Below, one piece after another: positions 58,980-64,000 of a stretch of 64,000 nt of DNA. The translations under genes were made by a program, and so were the position numbers. Numbering within the stretch: position 1 is the first letter of the stretch; every line of letters begins with the position of its first letter. The DNA is from Chrysemys picta bellii (Eukaryota > Chordata > Testudines > Emydidae): positions 222,731,894 to 222,795,893 of the forward strand of contig NC_088792.1 of assembly GCF_011386835.1 (NCBI RefSeq). The letters run 5' to 3'. The notes under the pieces were generated by a model that saw nothing but the letters and a program-made list of their open reading frames with translations, did not search any database and had not been told where the DNA came from.

Positions 58980-60970
58980 AGTACCAACGGGCAGTCCTCA
59001 GACAGAGTGCAATGCAATCCCTTGACGTGCAGGCGACCTCACATAGCTCTGCTGTTAGACTGTATAGTCTGGATCATTCAGCCAATTTACAAGATTCCTG
59101 TTGATTTTCATGGGAACTTTGGCGTTCCACTCTAATACAATACAGATCCCTGACTCGTGGTTTTGTGCTGCCACCCTTCAGTATTGTATCCAAGTGCCTT
59201 CCATGTAAAATCAGTTAGCAATAGTTTCATTAAGGAAAGACTGGACACTCTGAATGTTACTAGCTTTGCTGTAATACAAATGTTAAATGTGCTCAAAATG
59301 TTTCTTGTAATATCTCATGCAATTATGGTAACTTAAAATACACTCTTTAAAATGTACACATTTTATGTATTTATGATTTCACTCATGAACGAAGTAACAC
59401 ATATAAGAAAGAATTGCTGGCACTTAGCCATTAAAATACCTTTGAAATAGATTTTAATTCTGAAAGCTTTCATTTCTCATTTGAAAGCTCATGTCAATCG
59501 TTACGGTGATTTGTATTAAGGGCACTTTAATGTCTACATAAATGGACAAAATAATGGCTTCCTTAGTTTATGTTAAAATAGTTACATAAATTCACTATGA
59601 ATCATCTTAAATTAACTAATCTAACCAAATAAGAAATATTGAGCACTGGCTAGTTCCTGCAAAGACCCAGTCTTGCACTCTTCACTCAGGCACAGGCTAA
59701 TAGGAATGTGTTTATGCAAGGGAGAAGTCAGGTACTGTATGAACCCCAGAGAGCTATACTAACACTATTAAAAATGGCTGCTCTGCTGTGTCTTGAAGTG
59801 TGATAGACTGAACATTAAAATACATCAGAAAGTAACACAGTAATTAGAATTATAGATTCAACTTCTATATTACCCTATTTATGATCCTCTTGATTTTAAG
59901 ATTTTCAGCTAGAAACATCCAAGGGATTGCATTTATTCCTTGGAATAATAACAATTACTGGAATTTTCAAACCCAGGAGGACCTAATGATGAAAATATAT
60001 TGACAGTTCCACCCTTTGGCGACTAAGCCAGCTAGGCGAGTATAAGGAAAACATAAAATGATAATATTATATACTGGTGTGGCTGTCAGTAATGTCCATT
60101 CCTACCTATTCCAGAATAGAAGAAAACGGCTGTATCCTAAAATGAAATGAAATTCCAAGTTATTTTCTAAGTGTGTTGTCACTAGCTTTGTATGGATTTA
60201 GTTGCTAATGTTCAGCAAAGTTTTACAGAGAGATTTTCTAATACTCTAATAGAGCTGTTCTTTATTATTCATTAATACTCATGTTGAAATTGAGTCCTGA
60301 TCTAATATTTACCTTGAATGGTGCGCAGGGAACTGTCAATATTGGATTTTGATGATGTTTCATTCAAAATACAATCCATGTGTGATGACTCCATTCCTAA
60401 ATCTTAACAATCTAATAATGCAAATGTTTGCAGTGGGTTACTAGATATTGCAGTACATGTAGAGTGCCACCAAAGACCCACCATTGCTTCACTGAACAGC
60501 AGTAAGGGTCTGTCTGCAATAGGAGAATGGGTAGCCTTTCAGGACATATTAACTAACATATTTTTATGTAGTAGATATAATATTGATAAATATAGTCCTG
60601 TTTCAAAATGTGTTAGCTGGTGATGGTCCACCCTTGGGGGAAGCCTAGGATGAAGTGTGACCAGCAAACACATTTAAAAGGTGTTAAACTCTCTCTACAG
60701 GTATAAGTAAAGGCAGGTTAGCTAACATTTAAAAACATAACCTAGTTTCTTAGTCTGGATAGGCTTTAAGTGATACACTTCAGCTAAGTCCTAAATGCCA
60801 CTGTCCATGACTGGTCCCCGTAGGCTGTGTCGGCTCTGATTCAGAGGCCAGTGATGATGTCAGTGGGAGTCTTTCCATTGACTTGAAGATTCACCACAGA
60901 ATAATCTCTAGGGCATAATTGCTAAACCTTTCCCTATTTTTCCCCACCCTCTCATCATAGAGACAGTGTC
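58980..60970. other. Intergenic, nothing firm
   Basis: AT-rich. A GGTCTGTCTGCAATAGGAG motif near 60,508 and GTCTGGATAGGCTTTAAG near 60,753 may bound a decayed short inverted-repeat element. No gene seen. Confidence 0.4.
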
Positions 60971-60973
60971 ATT

Positions 60974-61490
60974 TAATCATAGACTTTAAGGCCAGAAGGG
61001 ACTATTGTGATCATTCTAGTCTGACCTCCTGCACATCGCAGGCCACAGATCCTCACCCACCCACACCTGTAATAGACCCATAACCTCTGGATGACTTACT
61101 GAAGACCTTAAATCATGATTTAGAGACTTAAAATTACAGAGACTCTGCCATTTACTCTAGTTCAAACTAGCACATGATCTGTGCCCCCATGCTGCAGAGG
61201 AATGCAAAAAAACAAAACCAAACCAAAAAAACAGGTCCCTGACAATCTGACTGGGGGGAAAATTCCTTCCCCAGCCCAAATATAGTGATCAGTTAGACCC
61301 TGAGCATGTTAGTGAGATCCATCGGCTAGGCACCTGGGAAAGAATTCACTATAGTAACAGAGCCCTCCCCATCTAGCATCCCTCTCCAACTGTTGGGGAT
61401 ATTTGCTACTAGCAGTCACAGATGGGCCACATGCCACTGTAAGCAATCTTATCATACTATAGCCACCATAAACTTATCAAGTTCTATTAT
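60974..61490 (-). mobile_element. CR1 LINE 3' fragment
   Basis: The minus strand carries the CR1 3' end and 3' UTR. On plus it reads ATAGACTTTAAGGCCAGAAG, GGACTATTGTGATCATTCTA, TGACCTCCTGCACATCGCAG, then AAAATTCCTTCCCCAGCCCA and further to about CATAAACTTATCAAGTTCTA. Confidence 0.88.
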
Positions 61491-64000
61491 CATTGTTGTC
61501 AAGCAAACCTCAGTACCACTGAAAACTCTGCGTGTAGGATCACCTAGGTGGCAAGTAGGATTTAATAACTATGCAGAGTGGATTAATTAACATCACAATG
61601 GTGAGCTGTGGTCCATATGAAATGGACACTCTGGAGGGGTTTTACAGGGGAGCTTCATAGACAGCAGTGTTTCTTTGGGTTCATGAAGGAGAAATATTAA
61701 CCTGGTAAAAACCAAACTATATTATTTTCTCCTGGGAATATAGTCCAGCCCATTCTCTCACACCCTTTGATAAAATATGTTTGGGATTGTTCACTGTAAC
61801 GCCCAACCAGAAAGGTATGGCCAATACAGTGATGCAACCCTACCACCATTCTCTCACACAGAGAGAACTCAGAGCTCCTTTAGTTTCTTTACAAGACATG
61901 CAGGGCAGCACCTCTGGAGAAGTCTTAGCAGATGAAACAGCATTTTGGGCCTTGACACAGATGAGTTCACCAACCAACCCTCTTCTGTTCCTGCCTTTTC
62001 CTAACTACTCCAGCCCGCCAAAAAGAGATTCACTACAATAATCAACAGGAGTTTGCAGATTTAGGAATATTAGAAGGTCTCTGCCTTTCACCAGCGCAGG
62101 AGTCCCTACGGAGAGTTCCTCTCCTTTGCTAACAGATTGGCGGGGCTGGGTAGAAATCAATGGCTTAACCTGCTGCAGCTTCTGCAGGCTGCTTCCTGTT
62201 CTCGGACAGTGCGTGGGCCACTTATCTTGCCCATTTGGAGTTCTTCCACATGAGGCTAATTAGTTTTCGGCCTCCTCTGGGTTCCTCGAGACGGGGCTGA
62301 TTATGGCTGATTCACCAGTATGTGTGGTGGTGGTTTTTTTATTTTTTTCCCAATCTTAGCCTTTCCCATTGATCATACCTAGAAGAAAAGCTTTGCTGCT
62401 AAGCAACCACTGGGTTCCTGTGAGTGTAAGGAATAGCAGCTTTCCCTACAGTTCTCAAATCTGACAAGCAGCTTAACCTTGTAATAACAACGCCGTAGCC
62501 GTGTTCTCCTACCTCATTAATGAAGGGCGAGGCTTTCGATGTTGCCCGAGTTCTGAAAGAGTGTCACCCTCAGAACATAGCGGGGTTTGTGGGGAGCTTA
62601 AAGTGCTGACTTCACACCCTAGCGAAGCAAGTTTCTCCGTCTCCAGCAGAATGCGGGAAAATGGGGATCGGGATTGATGGGGGGTTTCCTGGACGTTGAA
62701 CAAACTTGGAGCTTGGACTGGGGAAATACAAGAACTCTCTCTTAGGAAAAGCGGAGAAGCTGGCGATGCAGCTGCACAAAAATAAGTCGTTATAGAAAAG
62801 CCCCATCCTCTGCCCTACAGCATGGAGCTCATTTAGATTGATGGTCCAGTGCCATGTCAAGGCTCCCAACAGCAGGATATAACTAATGTGTGTTTGTTAA
62901 AGTTTTAACCCTGAAGCAATAGCATAGGTAGCAGTTTTCAGCAAAGAGCAAACACAATTTGCCACGCGTAAGCTTCAGGACCCTGGATAGCAGCTCTGCT
63001 ATTGCTAGCACCATTCCGAGCTGCCTAGATTCCTTTACTCTGGTTGCTCCCCCCCGGCCTTTGTATTCGCCTTTCACTTGTTTCCTTTTCGTGGCATTAT
63101 TCCCCATTTCTCTTTCCTTATCATTGTACCAGTGTTGGCCGCCCATGAGGTATAAGTGTGGGTGTCTTAGTACACTCAATTCTAGAACAAGAATGAGGCT
63201 GACTTCTTCGGGTGGTTTTGCAAAGTTTATTATTGTGCAAAGTTGATCATTTCTTGATATCTTTAGCTATCGGGGGTGGGGGGAGGTATCTTACAAAACT
63301 TCAGTCAGGAAAATGCAGCATTAATTATATTGTAAGCTCTATGTCTGCTCCTGTGTGTTTGTCCAGTGCCTCGCACAGGGGACGGATGCTGAAGGGGGCC
63401 TGTAGCGCAAAGAAAACAATGGTAATTAATAACTAGAATCAAACTTAAGAAAAAGGCGAGGCCATATTTCAAAGTGCCAGACATGTAAAGGACATGAAAC
63501 TCCTTCATTTAGCCGTAAATACAATGAAAACCAAAGGAAGGAAACCTCCTCTGCTTGCAATTCCTCGGACTGTTCCTGGAGGGTTGTAGCAGCTTGTTGC
63601 ACCATCCGACGCACGGCTTGGGATGGTGTGTCCTATCTCACCTAGAATTCTCCCCCAAAAGCCGGACACTTGGAGTCGGGGAAAAGGCAGCGGCGGCTGA
63701 GGACTGAGCCGCCTGAAATTCTACAAGAGTGGGAGTTAAGATACCAACGATCCGGCGCCCTCCAGTGTCTCAGCGTTGGAGATGTGAGGTTGCAATGAAG
63801 TAACAAAGTGGAGAAGCGGGGTGTTTGCCCCTTCAAATAAGTAAACTGCCTTGGGGGTGGGGGCAGAATTAAACCGAAATCGTCTGACTTGGAGCTTGTC
63901 TGTTCGGATGCGGCTGGTTGACCCCGTTAGTAATGTTTGTTTTGTTTCTCTCTCTCTCTCTCCCCCCTCCCACCCTGCTCTAGCCTGCAAAGGCTTCCAG
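61491..64000. other. Right edge: GC content rises, possible upstream region of next gene
   Basis: From about 62,100 the sequence becomes less AT-rich, with scattered CpGs (62,560-62,660 and 63,600-63,920) and a TC microsatellite (about 63,943-63,963). In other vertebrates RGS20 lies here on the plus strand, so a promoter near or beyond the edge is plausible, but no RGS20 coding sequence was recognised. Confidence 0.35.

Noticed and set aside
1..64000. CRISPR array, operon, prophage or bacterial mobile element
   Set aside because: No regularly spaced repeats, no ribosome binding sites and no dense gene packing. Spliced exons and CR1/hAT repeats show a vertebrate genome.

Overview
The window reads as nuclear DNA of a sauropsid, most likely a cryptodiran turtle. 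There is no dense coding. The sequence is intron and intergenic DNA full of CR1 LINE copies, hAT- and mariner-type non-autonomous transposons, tRNA-derived SINEs with a CR1-like tail (the turtle Pol III SINE architecture), Penelope-like hairpin elements, MIR remnants and solo LTRs. The turtle assignment is inferred from this repeat spectrum, not from a database match.

Left half (about 1-32,930, minus strand): the 5' half of ATP6V1H, encoding regulatory subunit H (SFD) of the V-type proton ATPase. A non-coding first exon lies in a CpG island at about 32.8-32.9 kb. Six coding exons follow at 29.4, 16.4, 15.1, 10.5, 8.9 and 6.3 kb. All have consensus GT/AG junctions and consistent phases and join into 190 codons without a stop. 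The last one visible is the 54-bp cassette exon that separates the long and short H isoforms. Later exons lie beyond the left edge. Introns hold a 2.9-kb decayed CR1, other CR1 pieces, several hAT elements with target duplications, a 1.14-kb TA-flanked transposon and SINEs.

Middle (about 33-46 kb): intergenic. It holds a hAT transposase remnant, a CR1 copy whose 328-codon frame has a single stop, several short-inverted-repeat transposons, a solo LTR with a 5-bp duplication, and a Penelope-like hairpin with a 14-bp duplication.

Right (about 46-64 kb): two exon-like plus-strand segments (46.75 and 48.87 kb), both phase 0/0 with good splice sites, belong to no family I recognise. A second solo LTR, a broken minus-strand reading frame (55.8-56.5 kb), a second Penelope-like hairpin and a CR1 fragment follow. 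In other vertebrates RGS20 lies head-to-head with ATP6V1H, so its start is expected to the right, but I could not identify any RGS20 exon. No rRNA, functional tRNA or CRISPR array was seen.
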